From RGIG3040 sp964410675 (GTDB lineage Bacteria > Bacillota > Clostridia > Lachnospirales > Lachnospiraceae): a stretch of 64,000 nucleotides of DNA. This document shows positions 45,019-54,483 of this stretch, piece by piece. The stretch is taken from contig CAYPIB010000001.1 in assembly GCA_964410675.1 (NCBI GenBank), positions 1 through 64,000 of the forward strand. Reading direction: 5' to 3'. The translations under genes and the position numbers were made by a program. Each line of letters begins with the position of its first letter. Position 1 is the first letter of the stretch. A model generated the notes under the pieces. That model was not told the origin of the DNA and made no database searches. It saw nothing but the letters and a program-made list of their open reading frames with translations.

Positions 45019-45861
45019 TTATCCTTTGACACTGCCGAGTGCTACACCTTCTATGATGTATTTGGATAAGATTAAATATACGATAATTAATGGTAATACC
45101 GTTAATGTTAATCCTAAATAAACAGAACCATACTCTGTTTTATATATATCTCCGCGAAGCAGGCTGACCATAATCGGCATTGTATATTTATCTTTATTTG
45201 TCAGTAGTACTAAAGGAGTAAACAAGTTGTTCCAGCTTGAAACAAAACTAAAAATAGCTTGTGTTGCAAGCGCAGGTTTTAAAATCGGAAGTGCAATTGT
45301 ATTAAATATTCTAAACTCATTTGCACCATCTATTCTTGCAGAATGGACAACCTCTAATGATAAAGATGGCTGTATATACTGTCTCATAAAGAATACCATC
45401 GATGGAGAGGCGATTGCAGGCAAAATCAGCATCATTAAATTATTTGTCAGATGAACACGATATACCATTTGATAAAATCCTATCATGGTGATTTGTGCCG
45501 GGATCATCATAATAGCCATGACAAAGCTAAAAAATGGTCCTTTCAGCCTCCATTCATAAACGACTAATGCATAAGCAGTTAAGGCAGAAAAATATACCGC
45601 ACAAGCAGTTGAGCCTACTGATATAATGACTGAATTGGCAAATCCTACTATCGGATTAAAGCTCTTTCCAAGGAGAATTAATAAATTTTTGAGCGTATAA
45701 CTTGAAGGGAGTAATGAAATAGCATGCTGTTGAATTTCTGTTGTCGATCTTGTGGCATTTACAATCATAATCCAAAATGGCAAAATGCTTAATATTGCTA
45801 AACATATACATACTATATATATGATTACTTTTATTAATTTAGTTGTTCTATTCTTTAACAA
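45019..45861 (-). CDS. ABC sugar transporter permease, CUT1 family (MalG-like)
   Basis: The 280-residue protein has six membrane helices with the EAA motif HSARIDGANEFRIFNTIALPILKP (about residues 184-207), which docks on the ATPase. MALFYM-like IVNATRSTTEI and MRQYIQPSLSLEV are typical of MalG-type subunits. The start is TTG at 45861, directly after the stop of the other permease and preceded by GGGAGGGGAGG. It works with the upstream permease and binding protein. No ATPase gene is present, so a shared MsmX-type ATPase is expected. Confidence 0.93.
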   Translation of the reverse strand: MLKNRTTKLIKVIIYIVCICLAILSILPFWIMIVNATRSTTEIQQHAISLLPSSYTLKNLLILLGKSFNPIVGFANSVIISVGSTACAVYFSALTAYALVVYEWRLKGPFFSFVMAIMMIPAQITMIGFYQMVYRVHLTNNLMMLILPAIASPSMVFFMRQYIQPSLSLEVVHSARIDGANEFRIFNTIALPILKPALATQAIFSFVSSWNNLFTPLVLLTNKDKYTMPIMVSLLRGDIYKTEYGSVYLGLTLTVLPLIIVYLILSKYIIEGVALGSVKG

Positions 45862-46839
45862 TTACCTCCCCTCCCTTCTATATTTTCTCTGCATTTTTAT
45901 ATACCTTTTTAACTTCTCTTCCTCTTTATCCCTAAGTAAGAAAAACATAATTGCTGATAAAATAGCAATAACGACAAACATGATCATACTGGCTGCTGCT
46001 GCCCTATTATACATATAGCTGCCGCTAAAGGCTTGATTATAAATAAATACACTTGTTGTAAGGGTCGCATTATCCGGTCCCCCTAATAAGAATAATTTTG
46101 GAATATCAAACATATTTAAGCCGCCGATTAAGCTCGTAACAAGAGTAAAGAGCAAGATTGTTTTAATATTTGGTATCGTTATAAAGAAAAAAGTCTGAAC
46201 TCTGTTTGCCCCATCTACCTCTGCTGATTCAAATATTTCCGGACTAATGCCAAGGACACCTGAAATAAGAATGATCATAGTGTAGCCATACCACATCCAA
46301 AATTGAATAAAAGCCACAATTCCTTGGGACAAGTCCTTATTTATTAAAAATTTTATTGGTTCATCTGTTATTCCAAATCTCATGAACAAATCATTGACCG
46401 GTCCCATTGGATATCCAAAGAGTGAATTAAATAGTATCGCTATTGTAGCTGCAGTAATAATATTGGGCATATAAAACAGAACTTTAAAGATTCCCTGTCC
46501 TTTTATCTTACTTCGTTTATCTGTAAACCACGCTGTCAGCAATAATGCTATTACAATTTGAGGAATAAAGTTACTAATCCATATTTTTACTGTATTCCAA
46601 AGGGCCGTCTTAAAAGATGGGTTTACGAGAACATGCTTAAAGTTCTGAAACGGATCCTCTAAAAAGTGAAACGATGTAGCTCCCAAACCTTTAAAGTCTG
46701 TAAATCCAATTACAGCTGTATATATAATTGGATACAGGGAAAAAATCAAAAAGGTAATTACAAAAGGAATACAGAATATGTAACCGTATTTCGCATATTT
46801 TGCATTTCCCAATTGTTTTTTACGTTTCATTGTATCCAC
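45862..46839 (-). CDS. ABC sugar transporter permease, CUT1 family (MalF-like)
   Basis: The 325-residue protein has a cytoplasmic start (MDTMKRKKQLGNAKYAKYGY), six membrane helices and the EAA loop FESAEVDGANRVQTFFFITIP. FLIFSLYPIIYTAVIGFTDF and the periplasmic loop fit MalF-type subunits. It is 108 bases downstream of the binding-protein gene, separated by an intercistronic terminator (46881-46914), and is immediately followed by the second permease. Sugar identity is inferred as xylo-oligosaccharide from the GH3, isomerase and kinase genes nearby. Confidence 0.93.
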   Translation of the reverse strand: MDTMKRKKQLGNAKYAKYGYIFCIPFVITFLIFSLYPIIYTAVIGFTDFKGLGATSFHFLEDPFQNFKHVLVNPSFKTALWNTVKIWISNFIPQIVIALLLTAWFTDKRSKIKGQGIFKVLFYMPNIITAATIAILFNSLFGYPMGPVNDLFMRFGITDEPIKFLINKDLSQGIVAFIQFWMWYGYTMIILISGVLGISPEIFESAEVDGANRVQTFFFITIPNIKTILLFTLVTSLIGGLNMFDIPKLFLLGGPDNATLTTSVFIYNQAFSGSYMYNRAAAASMIMFVVIAILSAIMFFLLRDKEEEKLKRYIKMQRKYRREGR

Positions 46840-46880
46840 CTCCGCTTTCCATTATTTTATTTTTAGTACTTGATTTAAAA

Positions 46881-46914
46881 AAGAGGCGGATATATTTAAG
46901 CTATTCCGCCTCTT
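46881..46914 (-). terminator. Intercistronic terminator between binding protein and permeases
   Basis: AAGAGGCGGA and TCCGCCTCTT form a perfect 10-bp stem around a 14-base loop. On the minus strand it is followed by TTTTTTAAATC. It would let only part of the transcripts read into the permease genes and give excess binding protein. Confidence 0.85.
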
Positions 46915-46947
46915 ATATAAGACTTTAAAATATTAAATAATGATAAT

Positions 46948-48381
46948 CTACTCTACTACAATATCCAGATTATCCGTAACCTGTTGTTTGAAGTCTGCAA
47001 TTGCCTGTTCACGGTCTTTATTTCCTGCTGTATATTCACGTACTTGCTCACGCCAAAACTTATTAATTGTCTCATCATATTGGGTTAAGTTTTTGCCGTT
47101 TGCAAATTGGTTAGCCGGAACAAATACATCAAACATATTCTGGCCGCCTAAGAACTCAACACTACCATCAGATTTTGCCATTACTGTACCACTGCCGACA
47201 CAGTCTTTTGTACCGCCTTCGCCGTTAAGCGTTCCGTTCGCCCACTTATATTGAAGCCCTTCTTCTGTATTATCTAAAGTAATCCATTCAATAATATCGC
47301 CAATTGCTTCCTTCTTTTCAGAATCTTTATTTGCCAGTAACCAAGTACCGCCCCAGAAGAAACCAACCGGTGATTCACAAACCGCCCAATCACCATATGT
47401 ACCTTCACCAACTGCTTCACCACCACAGTTAGGTGCCAATGTATAGTTAATTAACCATGCCGGACCAAAAAATCCAAATATTTCTTGGCTTCCTTCACCC
47501 TTCATGTCTGCAAACCATGCATCCTGCCAATCCTCTGTATCATTGTGGTAACCATTGTCTTTTAATTCCTTTGATAAATCTAAGAAAGCCTCTCTCTTTG
47601 GATCAATCGTTAACTTTCCATCTTGGATCCATCCCTGACTGGAGCTATTTTCTACTGCATGCCAGATATCCCCATCACCTGATACAATACCATAATTTTT
47701 TGCCTTCAGCTCTTCTGCCGCTTTGTAAAATTGATCCCATTCGCCTGAGCCTGAACCAATTTTTTTAGCAATTTCAGCCGGGTCATCAGTACCCCATACG
47801 TCTTTTGCAATAGAACGGCGGTAGATAAATGCTCCACCTGTTGCCTGATATCCCAGTCCTACTACATCTCCGCTTTCATTCGTTCCTATATCAACAGAGT
47901 ATTGAGCAATTTCTGACTCCTTAATTGCTGTATCAATATCAATACCAAGATCTTTATATGGTGCGGCATAAGAAGAAGCATCACCCTTTGAATATTTAAG
48001 GATAAAAGCTGCCTCTGCACAATAAATGTCAGGTGCATCCTTTCCGCCTGCTGATAATGCCTGATCAAGTGCCGGCTGATAAGCACCATCCGTTGTCGCA
48101 ATAATAGTTGTATTAATTTCATAACCAAAATCAGGATGTGCTTCCTTATACTTCTCAATCATCTTTGGAACTTCATCTGTAAATGACCATAAATTAATGA
48201 CTTCTTTCCCTTTTTTAGAAGTGTCATCCTGTTCTTCCGTTGTTGCATCTGTAGTTTCCTCTGTAGTACCCTCTTCCATACTAGGTTCTGTACTAACTGT
48301 GTTTTCTGTATTACCTCCACACCCCGCTAACGTTGAGGCTAAAAGGCACATACACAAAGCTCTTGCAATTAGTTTTCTCAT
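46948..48381 (-). CDS. ABC sugar-binding lipoprotein (CUT1 family)
   Basis: The 477-residue protein has a lipoprotein signal MRKLIARALCMCLLASTLAGC with Cys21 as anchor, then an acidic Thr/Glu-rich linker (about residues 26-55) and a family-1 extracellular solute-binding domain. INLWSFTDEVPKMIEKYKE opens the domain. TWLLANKDSEKKEA and PAWLINYTLAP are typical. It captures oligosaccharides at the cell surface and passes them to the two permeases. TAAGGAGG precedes the ATG. A repeat pair at 48497-48527 lies 116 bases upstream. A terminator just after it suggests higher expression than the permeases. Confidence 0.93.
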   Translation of the reverse strand: MRKLIARALCMCLLASTLAGCGGNTENTVSTEPSMEEGTTEETTDATTEEQDDTSKKGKEVINLWSFTDEVPKMIEKYKEAHPDFGYEINTTIIATTDGAYQPALDQALSAGGKDAPDIYCAEAAFILKYSKGDASSYAAPYKDLGIDIDTAIKESEIAQYSVDIGTNESGDVVGLGYQATGGAFIYRRSIAKDVWGTDDPAEIAKKIGSGSGEWDQFYKAAEELKAKNYGIVSGDGDIWHAVENSSSQGWIQDGKLTIDPKREAFLDLSKELKDNGYHNDTEDWQDAWFADMKGEGSQEIFGFFGPAWLINYTLAPNCGGEAVGEGTYGDWAVCESPVGFFWGGTWLLANKDSEKKEAIGDIIEWITLDNTEEGLQYKWANGTLNGEGGTKDCVGSGTVMAKSDGSVEFLGGQNMFDVFVPANQFANGKNLTQYDETINKFWREQVREYTAGNKDREQAIADFKQQVTDNLDIVVE

Positions 48382-48496
48382 TTTTCTTCCTCCTTATTCT
48401 ACTCTACTCAGTTGATAAACAGTTACCTAACACAGCAAAAATTTCCTTGCCTGCGATATTGTTATTTTATTATAACTATACCAAAGTTGCTTCCCA

Positions 48497-48527
48497 CTTA
48501 TTGCTATTGTTTATACACTTTTTGCTA
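48497..48527 (-). promoter_or_regulatory. Operator pair upstream of the sugar-binding-protein gene
   Basis: On the minus strand TAGCAAAAAG (48527-48518) and TAGCAATAAG (48506-48497) are direct repeats with starts 21 bp apart. A TATAAT (48474-48469) lies 23 bases beyond, with no matching -35, as expected for an activated promoter. The rest of the 325-base interval up to 48706 holds only AT-rich sequence and the promoter of the divergent DUF624 gene. Confidence 0.65.
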
Positions 48528-48706
48528 ATAAGAAACTTTTTTCACACGAAACTTGGTTAATATTGTATAATATTTTTATAATTCAATTAATTTGTATTGC
48601 ATTTATCCAAATATTTATTGTGTAAAATCACTTTTTTATACAAAAACTACAAGCGGCTTACATGGCAACTTTTGTATTATACACCATGCACGATAGGAGG
48701 AATATT

Positions 48707-49342
48707 ATGAATGATTTTTTCAATCCAGACAAACCTTTCAATCGTTATTTAGCGAAATTTTTTGATTTAATACTTTTAAATATCATTTTCTTAATAAGCT
48801 GTATTCCTGTTTTTACAATTGGAGCATCAATCACTGCATTATATTCTATTACATTTAAAATGCTGAAAGATGAGGATTCTGATTTATTAAGAAGATATAT
48901 AAAAGCATTTAAAATGAATATTAAACAGGCCACTATTTTATGGATTCCAATACTTTTTATTTTTATATTCTTTTTGGCTGATTTATATATCATTTATGGG
49001 TTAATCAATCCTTCCTATAGAATACTTCAATATCCGGTTTGGTTTATTATTATAATATTGCATTGCATCGCTATGTATATTTTTCCATTGTTATCATACT
49101 TTAATAGTAATAACAAGCTGTTAATAAAAAATGCCGTATTTATGAGCATCGGTCATTTTCCGACAACATTAATCTTCTTAATCGTTCATGTTGTAATTTT
49201 TAGTATGTGTATTTCCATTCCCAATTTTATAATTATTATTTTTAGTTTCGCATTATTTTTTGGATTTTCTTCTCTTACATACGCTTACTCCTTTTTATTT
49301 CAGAATATCTTCAAAAAACATATGAATCAGCCTCTAACTTAA
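48707..49342 (+). CDS. YesL/DUF624 family membrane protein
   Basis: The 211-residue protein starts MNDFFNPDKPFNRYLAKFFD, the typical DUF624 (YesL) beginning, and has five or six membrane helices (for example LILLNIIFLISCIPVFTIGAS). YesL-type proteins are regularly found next to CUT1 sugar importers, where they are thought to assist the transporter, although the mechanism is unknown. AGGAGG is seven bases before the ATG at 48707. It is divergent from the binding-protein gene and ends just before a small frame on the other strand. Confidence 0.88.
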   Translation: MNDFFNPDKPFNRYLAKFFDLILLNIIFLISCIPVFTIGASITALYSITFKMLKDEDSDLLRRYIKAFKMNIKQATILWIPILFIFIFFLADLYIIYGLINPSYRILQYPVWFIIIILHCIAMYIFPLLSYFNSNNKLLIKNAVFMSIGHFPTTLIFLIVHVVIFSMCISIPNFIIIIFSFALFFGFSSLTYAYSFLFQNIFKKHMNQPLT

Positions 49343-49350
49343 CAGCAAAT

Positions 49351-49560
49351 TTAAATAGTCAATAATCCTGCAGATTCCGCTGCGCCCATATCACCGGATT
49401 GCTCCGGATGTATCGTATTTGCCTCCAGCTTCGCAGGATGCTTGTCTATATCAATATCCTTTTCCTTTACATACGTTGATAATAATTCGGTATCTTCCTC
49501 TTTAACTACAGTATTATTCACTAAAGCTAAGCAAATAGAGGGCTCCTTTTTACCTTCCAC
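49351..49560 (-). CDS. Possible small gene or gene remnant
   Basis: This 69-residue frame begins with GTG and has only a weak purine stretch upstream. The composition is protein-like (acidic, MEGKKEPSICLALVNNTVVK at the start, ending SGDMGAAESAGLLTI), and codons use the pattern of the neighbours. I do not recognise it. It may be the end of a decayed gene, since it looks like an internal fragment without a proper start. It fills the gap between the DUF624 and EAL genes. Confidence 0.3.
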   Translation of the reverse strand: MEGKKEPSICLALVNNTVVKEEDTELLSTYVKEKDIDIDKHPAKLEANTIHPEQSGDMGAAESAGLLTI

Positions 49561-49802
49561 TTATGTTATCTTTGTATCATAATTTATAGATTTTTCTTAT
49601 GCAACTGAATCTATGCTAAAATTGTTATTGAATTTAACAGTTATTGCTAGTTAAATACCTATTATAATTTATTTAAAATTCACATACAGGATAAATTGTC
49701 AAATTATTCATTTGTTATTCCTTTTTTATCACACAACTGTTATAATGTTATATAACTTGATAGTTTATTAGGTAACTTGCTGATTTATGACGGGAGGCCA
49801 TA

Positions 49803-52019
49803 TTGAAAACCAAAAGAGATAAAACTATTAAAAATGTCTTAATCTTTTTTCTGCTTTTTTCAGGTGTAGTACTTGCCTTGTTTCTTTATGCCCACAATCT
49901 GAAAAAGCAATTAAACGAAAATATTAATACTACACTAAAAGAAATATCAGAACAAAGTGTCATTACAATTGAAAATGAAGTTAAATCCGAATTCTATCTT
50001 ATTGAAGAAATTGCATCAAGATTAAGTTATGAACAGCCTTTTAATATTGACGAATCGATGGAATATCTAAAACATATTTGTAAAAGATATACTTTTAAAC
50101 AAATGGGTATTAGATACAAAGACGGAACCACCTATACTACTGATGATATCATGCTGGACTTAAGTTACAGTGTAATTTTTGATCCCGTCTTTCAAGGTGA
50201 AACCATTGTATCTGATTGTAAATATGATAAAATTGATAATGAACAAATAATTATATATGCAACCTCTATAAAGGAAAACGGTGAAGTGATCGCTTCTCTT
50301 TTTGCAACCTTCACCATTGAAAATTTTAGAGATTTAATGTCCGTAAATACTTTTAACAACTCTGGATACTCCTATATTGTGAAACAAAATGGTGATACCG
50401 TAATTGATTCTGTCCATCCGATTAGTTTTGTAAATATGACTAATATCCTTAAATCAATTAGTGAAGCCGATAAAAATAATGTGGAATGCTGTGCTGAATT
50501 ACAAAAAAATATGAATGCCAGAAAATCCGGAGACATTATTTTTACAAATAAAATCGATAAATATCTTTATTATACTCCTCTGGGTGTTAACGACTGGTAT
50601 CTTATGAACGTAGTACCAAAATCAGTTGCCGAAAAAAGTGTGTCTGTAGTTATGTTAATGACATATGCACTTTGCACCGTTGTAGCCTTAATTTCGGTTT
50701 TATTTATGCTTTATTTAATAAACTTAGAAAAAAAGAAGCGGGAATCAGTTCATAAAATTTTATATATAGATCCATTAACCGAAGGCAAATCTTATACTAA
50801 ATTTTCTATTGATACTACTTTAAGCCTGAAGCAGCATAAAGAAAAAGCGGCATACCTTGTAATGGATTTAGATAATTTTAATCTTATTAGTGAAGTATAT
50901 GGACATGAGGCCGGAAATAATATAATTAAGTATATTCACGAAACAATAAAACAGTTTGCTCCGGAAACAATGGAGTTTGCCAGACGTGTCGCAGATAATT
51001 TTGTTGCATTAATTTACTATGATACAAAAGAAAAATTATTAGAAGATTTAACAGAATTTTGTAATGTTATTCAAGAAAATCAGCCATGGTATAAAAATGA
51101 GTATATTATAAAACCTAAAATCGGTGTTTATTTTATCGACGATCACAATGAAAATTTACAAAGAATAGAGAATTTAGCTTCTATCGCCAGAACTTCCATT
51201 AACGATAATCATGAACAGCTTGTCGCCTTCTATGAAGACTTTTATAAGGATCAATTATTATATAATAAGCAGTTGGAAGATCAAATGGAAATTGCTTTTA
51301 AGAATGATGAGTTTGTACCATTTTTTCAGCCAAAGTATGATACTCAGTCACAGCAGATTATTGGTGCTGAAGCATTGGCCAGATGGATAAAACCGGATCA
51401 AACAATTATATCCCCGGGTGTTTTTATACCGCTCGCCGAAAGCAACGGTTTTGTCGTTAAACTTGACAGCATGATGTTTAGAAAAGTATGCGAAAGACAG
51501 AGAGAATTATTAGATAAGGGTTATAAACCTGTTCCTATATCAGTAAACCTATCCCGTCAGGTTCTTTATAACAGGCAGTTTATTAATGAATATACCGATA
51601 TTGTAAAAAAATACAATATTCCGCCTGATTTAGTTCAGCTTGAGATTACCGAAAGTACAATGTTTGAAAATCAAGATGAGTTTAAGTATATTATTGATGA
51701 GCTTCACGAGCATGGTTTTAAAATATTAATGGATGACTTTGGTGTTGGTTATTCTTCCCTTCAAATGCTTAAGTCGATACCAATTGATGTAATGAAACTA
51801 GATAAAAGTTTTGTTAATGACTATAACGATACTAAAAGCCGAAAAATATTGGTTGGAGTTATCAATCTTGCCAAAACATTGGACATTGCCGTCATCGCAG
51901 AAGGTGTTGAAACAAAAGACCAGTATGAATTTTTAAAGGAAATGTGCTGTAATGCCATTCAAGGATTCTATTTTGCAAAACCAATGCCTTTTAATGAATT
52001 CCTTAAGAAACTAGAGTAA
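49803..52019 (+). CDS. Membrane c-di-GMP phosphodiesterase (sensor, degenerate GGDEF, EAL)
   Basis: The 738-residue protein has a membrane helix (about residues 11-30), an extracellular sensor region resembling Cache/dCACHE (31-275) and a second helix (about 283-306). A GGDEF-like domain (about 320-460) follows, in which the active motif is replaced by RVADNF. The EAL domain (about 490-735) has AEALARW, SVNLSRQ, QLEITES, MDDFGVGYSSL, KLDKSF and EGVET. The EAL catalytic residues are intact, so it should degrade c-di-GMP, while the GGDEF part may act as a GTP-binding or dimerising module. The start is TTG at 49803, preceded by GGGAGG. A terminator follows. Confidence 0.93.
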   Translation: MKTKRDKTIKNVLIFFLLFSGVVLALFLYAHNLKKQLNENINTTLKEISEQSVITIENEVKSEFYLIEEIASRLSYEQPFNIDESMEYLKHICKRYTFKQMGIRYKDGTTYTTDDIMLDLSYSVIFDPVFQGETIVSDCKYDKIDNEQIIIYATSIKENGEVIASLFATFTIENFRDLMSVNTFNNSGYSYIVKQNGDTVIDSVHPISFVNMTNILKSISEADKNNVECCAELQKNMNARKSGDIIFTNKIDKYLYYTPLGVNDWYLMNVVPKSVAEKSVSVVMLMTYALCTVVALISVLFMLYLINLEKKKRESVHKILYIDPLTEGKSYTKFSIDTTLSLKQHKEKAAYLVMDLDNFNLISEVYGHEAGNNIIKYIHETIKQFAPETMEFARRVADNFVALIYYDTKEKLLEDLTEFCNVIQENQPWYKNEYIIKPKIGVYFIDDHNENLQRIENLASIARTSINDNHEQLVAFYEDFYKDQLLYNKQLEDQMEIAFKNDEFVPFFQPKYDTQSQQIIGAEALARWIKPDQTIISPGVFIPLAESNGFVVKLDSMMFRKVCERQRELLDKGYKPVPISVNLSRQVLYNRQFINEYTDIVKKYNIPPDLVQLEITESTMFENQDEFKYIIDELHEHGFKILMDDFGVGYSSLQMLKSIPIDVMKLDKSFVNDYNDTKSRKILVGVINLAKTLDIAVIAEGVETKDQYEFLKEMCCNAIQGFYFAKPMPFNEFLKKLE

Positions 52020-52022
52020 AAT

Positions 52023-52055
52023 CAGTCCTCTTTATATTCTAAAGAGGACTGTTTT
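52023..52055. terminator. Bidirectional terminator after the EAL gene
   Basis: CAGTCCTCTTTA and TAAAGAGGACTG form a perfect 12-bp stem with a 5-base loop (52023-52051), followed by TTTTAT. On the minus strand it is followed by ATTTTACTC, so it also serves the convergent symporter gene. Confidence 0.9.
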
Positions 52056-52095
52056 ATATCAAGAGTACAGTATTCTTAATAAGAATGAATGCTTC

Positions 52096-53493
52096 TTATT
52101 TTCTATTTTTTAATTGAAGAAGTGATACAAAAGAAGTGTTTTTGGGCCGTATAGTTTTGGAATCCTTAAAAAAATCTTTTGTTAACTTTACAATTGTTGA
52201 AGTCAATGCAAACATTGCAATTAGGTTTGGAACCGCCATGAGTCCATTAAATAAATCTGCAAGCTCCCATACTACATCAACCTCTGCAATACATCCAACA
52301 AAGACTAATAATACAAATATTATTTGGTAAGCTGCGACTGCCTTTCTTCCTGCAATATACTCTAATGCCTTTTCAGCATAATAATACCAAGCGATTATAG
52401 TAGCAAATGCAAAAAGTACCAGACCAATTGATACTACATACTGTCCACCCGGAATTGCATTTTGAAATGCTGTTAATGATATTTCTGTACCATCCAAACT
52501 AGAATCATTCCATAACCCGCTAGTAATAATTACTAATGCTGTAATTGTGCACATCACTATTGTATCAAAAAACACTTCAAAAGCCCCCCAGCATCCTTGC
52601 CTTGCCGGATGATCCGTATTGGCTGCAGCATGTGCTATAGGTGCAGAACCTAGCCCTGCTTCATTTGTAAAGACTCCTCTGGCAACACCAATTCTAGCCG
52701 CATATAACATTGTGGAACCAGCAAATCCTCCTACTGCAGCCGTTCCCGTAAAAGCATCTTTTATAATCATCATGAATGCCCCAGGTATCTTATTAAAATT
52801 TATTATTAACACAATAACAGCAACAATAATATACATAATCGCCATAAATGGAACTAATCTCTCTGCTACTACTGAAATTCTCTTTATACCTCCAATGATT
52901 ACAAGGCTTACTAAAATCGCTAATACGATTCCTGTTATAGCGACAGGAATTTTAAAGGCTGACTCCAGTCCACCGGATACAGCGTTAGCCTGCACCATAT
53001 TTCCAACACCAAAAGAAGCTATGACTGCAAATATACAGAATAAAACAGCCGTTTTTTTCCAACCAAGCCCTTTGCTGATATAATACATTGGTCCGCCCAC
53101 ATATTCATTTTTATCATTCTTTTCTCTATAAGCTACCGCTAAAGTACTTTCACAAAATTTTGTAACCATTCCTAAAACAGCACATATCCACATCCAAAAA
53201 ATAGAACCCGGACCGCCGATACTGATAGCTATTGCAATTCCAACAATATTACCGGTTCCAACAGTAGCTGCCAAAGCCGTACATACTGCTTGAAAAGGTG
53301 TAATCGTTCCTTCTTCATTATTTACTTGCTTTTTAAAAATAGTCTTTAGTGTATTTGCCATAACGGTTCCAAAACGAGTAAAAATTATTCCCTTTGTACG
53401 AATTGTCAAATAAAGTCCTGTTCCTAACATTAAAACAAGCATGGGAATCCCCCATATAACATTATCGTTTAACCAAACTATCGCTTTTAGCAT
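52096..53493 (-). CDS. Alanine/glycine:cation symporter, AGCS family
   Basis: The 465-residue membrane protein imports alanine or glycine with sodium. It has about ten helices and the AGCS signatures: FQAVCTALAATVGTGNIVGI (residues about 64-83), GGPGSIFWMWICAVLGMVTK, and FTNEAGLGSAPIAHAAAN near residues 275-292. GGAGG precedes the ATG. It is a single gene with its own promoter region. The 265-base stretch upstream holds no riboswitch that I recognise. The amino acid carried is inferred from the family. Confidence 0.95.
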   Translation of the reverse strand: MLKAIVWLNDNVIWGIPMLVLMLGTGLYLTIRTKGIIFTRFGTVMANTLKTIFKKQVNNEEGTITPFQAVCTALAATVGTGNIVGIAIAISIGGPGSIFWMWICAVLGMVTKFCESTLAVAYREKNDKNEYVGGPMYYISKGLGWKKTAVLFCIFAVIASFGVGNMVQANAVSGGLESAFKIPVAITGIVLAILVSLVIIGGIKRISVVAERLVPFMAIMYIIVAVIVLIINFNKIPGAFMMIIKDAFTGTAAVGGFAGSTMLYAARIGVARGVFTNEAGLGSAPIAHAAANTDHPARQGCWGAFEVFFDTIVMCTITALVIITSGLWNDSSLDGTEISLTAFQNAIPGGQYVVSIGLVLFAFATIIAWYYYAEKALEYIAGRKAVAAYQIIFVLLVFVGCIAEVDVVWELADLFNGLMAVPNLIAMFALTSTIVKLTKDFFKDSKTIRPKNTSFVSLLQLKNRK

Positions 53494-53723
53494 TACGTTT
53501 CCTCCATAAACTTAAGTATAGTTTATAAACATGTTGTGTTCATTACTATTATGTTTATATTTATAAAATAACAAAAAAATAGAAAGGATTTAGATGCGTA
53601 AGCAAAATTTGCCAACTCAAAACTCTTTCTTTTCACATATAAATTAATCATTATATTAACATAATTCATTAATGAATACAATTTTATTTTCAAATCCGCA
53701 TACAATATCCCACTAATAATATC

Positions 53724-53751
53724 ACCTCTTGGTAATACTTCACCAAGAGGT
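53724..53751 (-). terminator. Hairpin after the DUF5131 gene
   Basis: ACCTCTTGGT and ACCAAGAGGT form a perfect 10-bp stem with an 8-base loop, 8 bases past the stop. GATATTATTAG follows on the minus strand. The T-tract is weak, so it may only slow the polymerase. Confidence 0.6.
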
Positions 53752-53758
53752 ATGTCAA

Positions 53759-54466
53759 TTAAATATTAATATTTGCTTTCTTTGCTTGACTGCATAAATC
53801 ACGCACATTTAATGTGTAGGATTTTCCATCTTTGTAAAAATGTGTACCGCATTGTCTAAATTCAAAGTGAACATTTTGAGCGATACATTGTTCCCGTATG
53901 AAAAGTACCCACTCATAATCAAGAGTTCTGGCATTTCTGTCCGACTCTCCTCCAACGACTACTAACTCAATATCCTCAAGATACTGCTCGATGTTTATTC
54001 TCGCAATGAGCGGTTGGCAGATAATATTCTTGTGCTTAATAGGAAGTTCCTTGAAAATAGACAATCTGTAATCTGCTCTGTCTTGATTTTCAACTGTGCA
54101 GCCAACGGTAACATTATCATAACCATTTCCCCAGTTTTCGGGAATACATTCCATAAACCGTTCAATCCGCTTTGTGAGAAAGATGAAATTCAAATCAGAA
54201 CGCTCCTTTATCATTTGCCAGCATTCTTCTCTCCAAGCATCCGCATCCTCGATTAAAAAATCGGTAGAAAAACAAAAATACACCATTTGTCCTGACTTCA
54301 TCTTATAAGCTCCTGATTTGTTCGTTGCAACAGGAGCATAAAAATTGTCCGTTTTTATAATGTTCTTCGTTTCAATCCCTCGTTTAAAATCACCTTTATG
54401 AATATAGCAATACTTACAGCCTTCACTATATCTTTGACAACCACGCCACGGGTTCCACATCGCCAT
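53759..54466 (-). CDS. DUF5131 family protein (phage Gp37/Gp68-like)
   Basis: The 235-residue protein starts MAMWNPWRGCQRYSEGCKYC. The cysteines C-x6-C-x2-C near the N-terminus (Cys10, Cys17, Cys20) resemble a 4Fe-4S or radical-SAM-like site, as in DUF5131. FIFLTKRIERFMECIPENW and NVTVGCTVENQDRADYRL are the family's typical middle. Members occur in phages and in bacterial genomes, and their role is not established. GAGG is close upstream of the ATG. It lies 17 bases after the GH16-like gene, on the same strand. Confidence 0.9.
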   Translation of the reverse strand: MAMWNPWRGCQRYSEGCKYCYIHKGDFKRGIETKNIIKTDNFYAPVATNKSGAYKMKSGQMVYFCFSTDFLIEDADAWREECWQMIKERSDLNFIFLTKRIERFMECIPENWGNGYDNVTVGCTVENQDRADYRLSIFKELPIKHKNIICQPLIARINIEQYLEDIELVVVGGESDRNARTLDYEWVLFIREQCIAQNVHFEFRQCGTHFYKDGKSYTLNVRDLCSQAKKANINI

Positions 54467-54483
54467 ATAAAAACCTCATTTGA

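Noticed and set aside
49618..49649. Fourth TAGCAATA-type operator pair near the EAL gene
   Set aside because: One good half site (TAGCAATAAC, minus strand), but the second half is TAACAATTTT with 22-bp spacing, so it does not match the three clear pairs.
53494..53723. Possible riboswitch or T-box upstream of the alanine symporter
   Set aside because: No recognisable aptamer core or terminator/antiterminator pair, only AT-rich sequence and a short palindrome.
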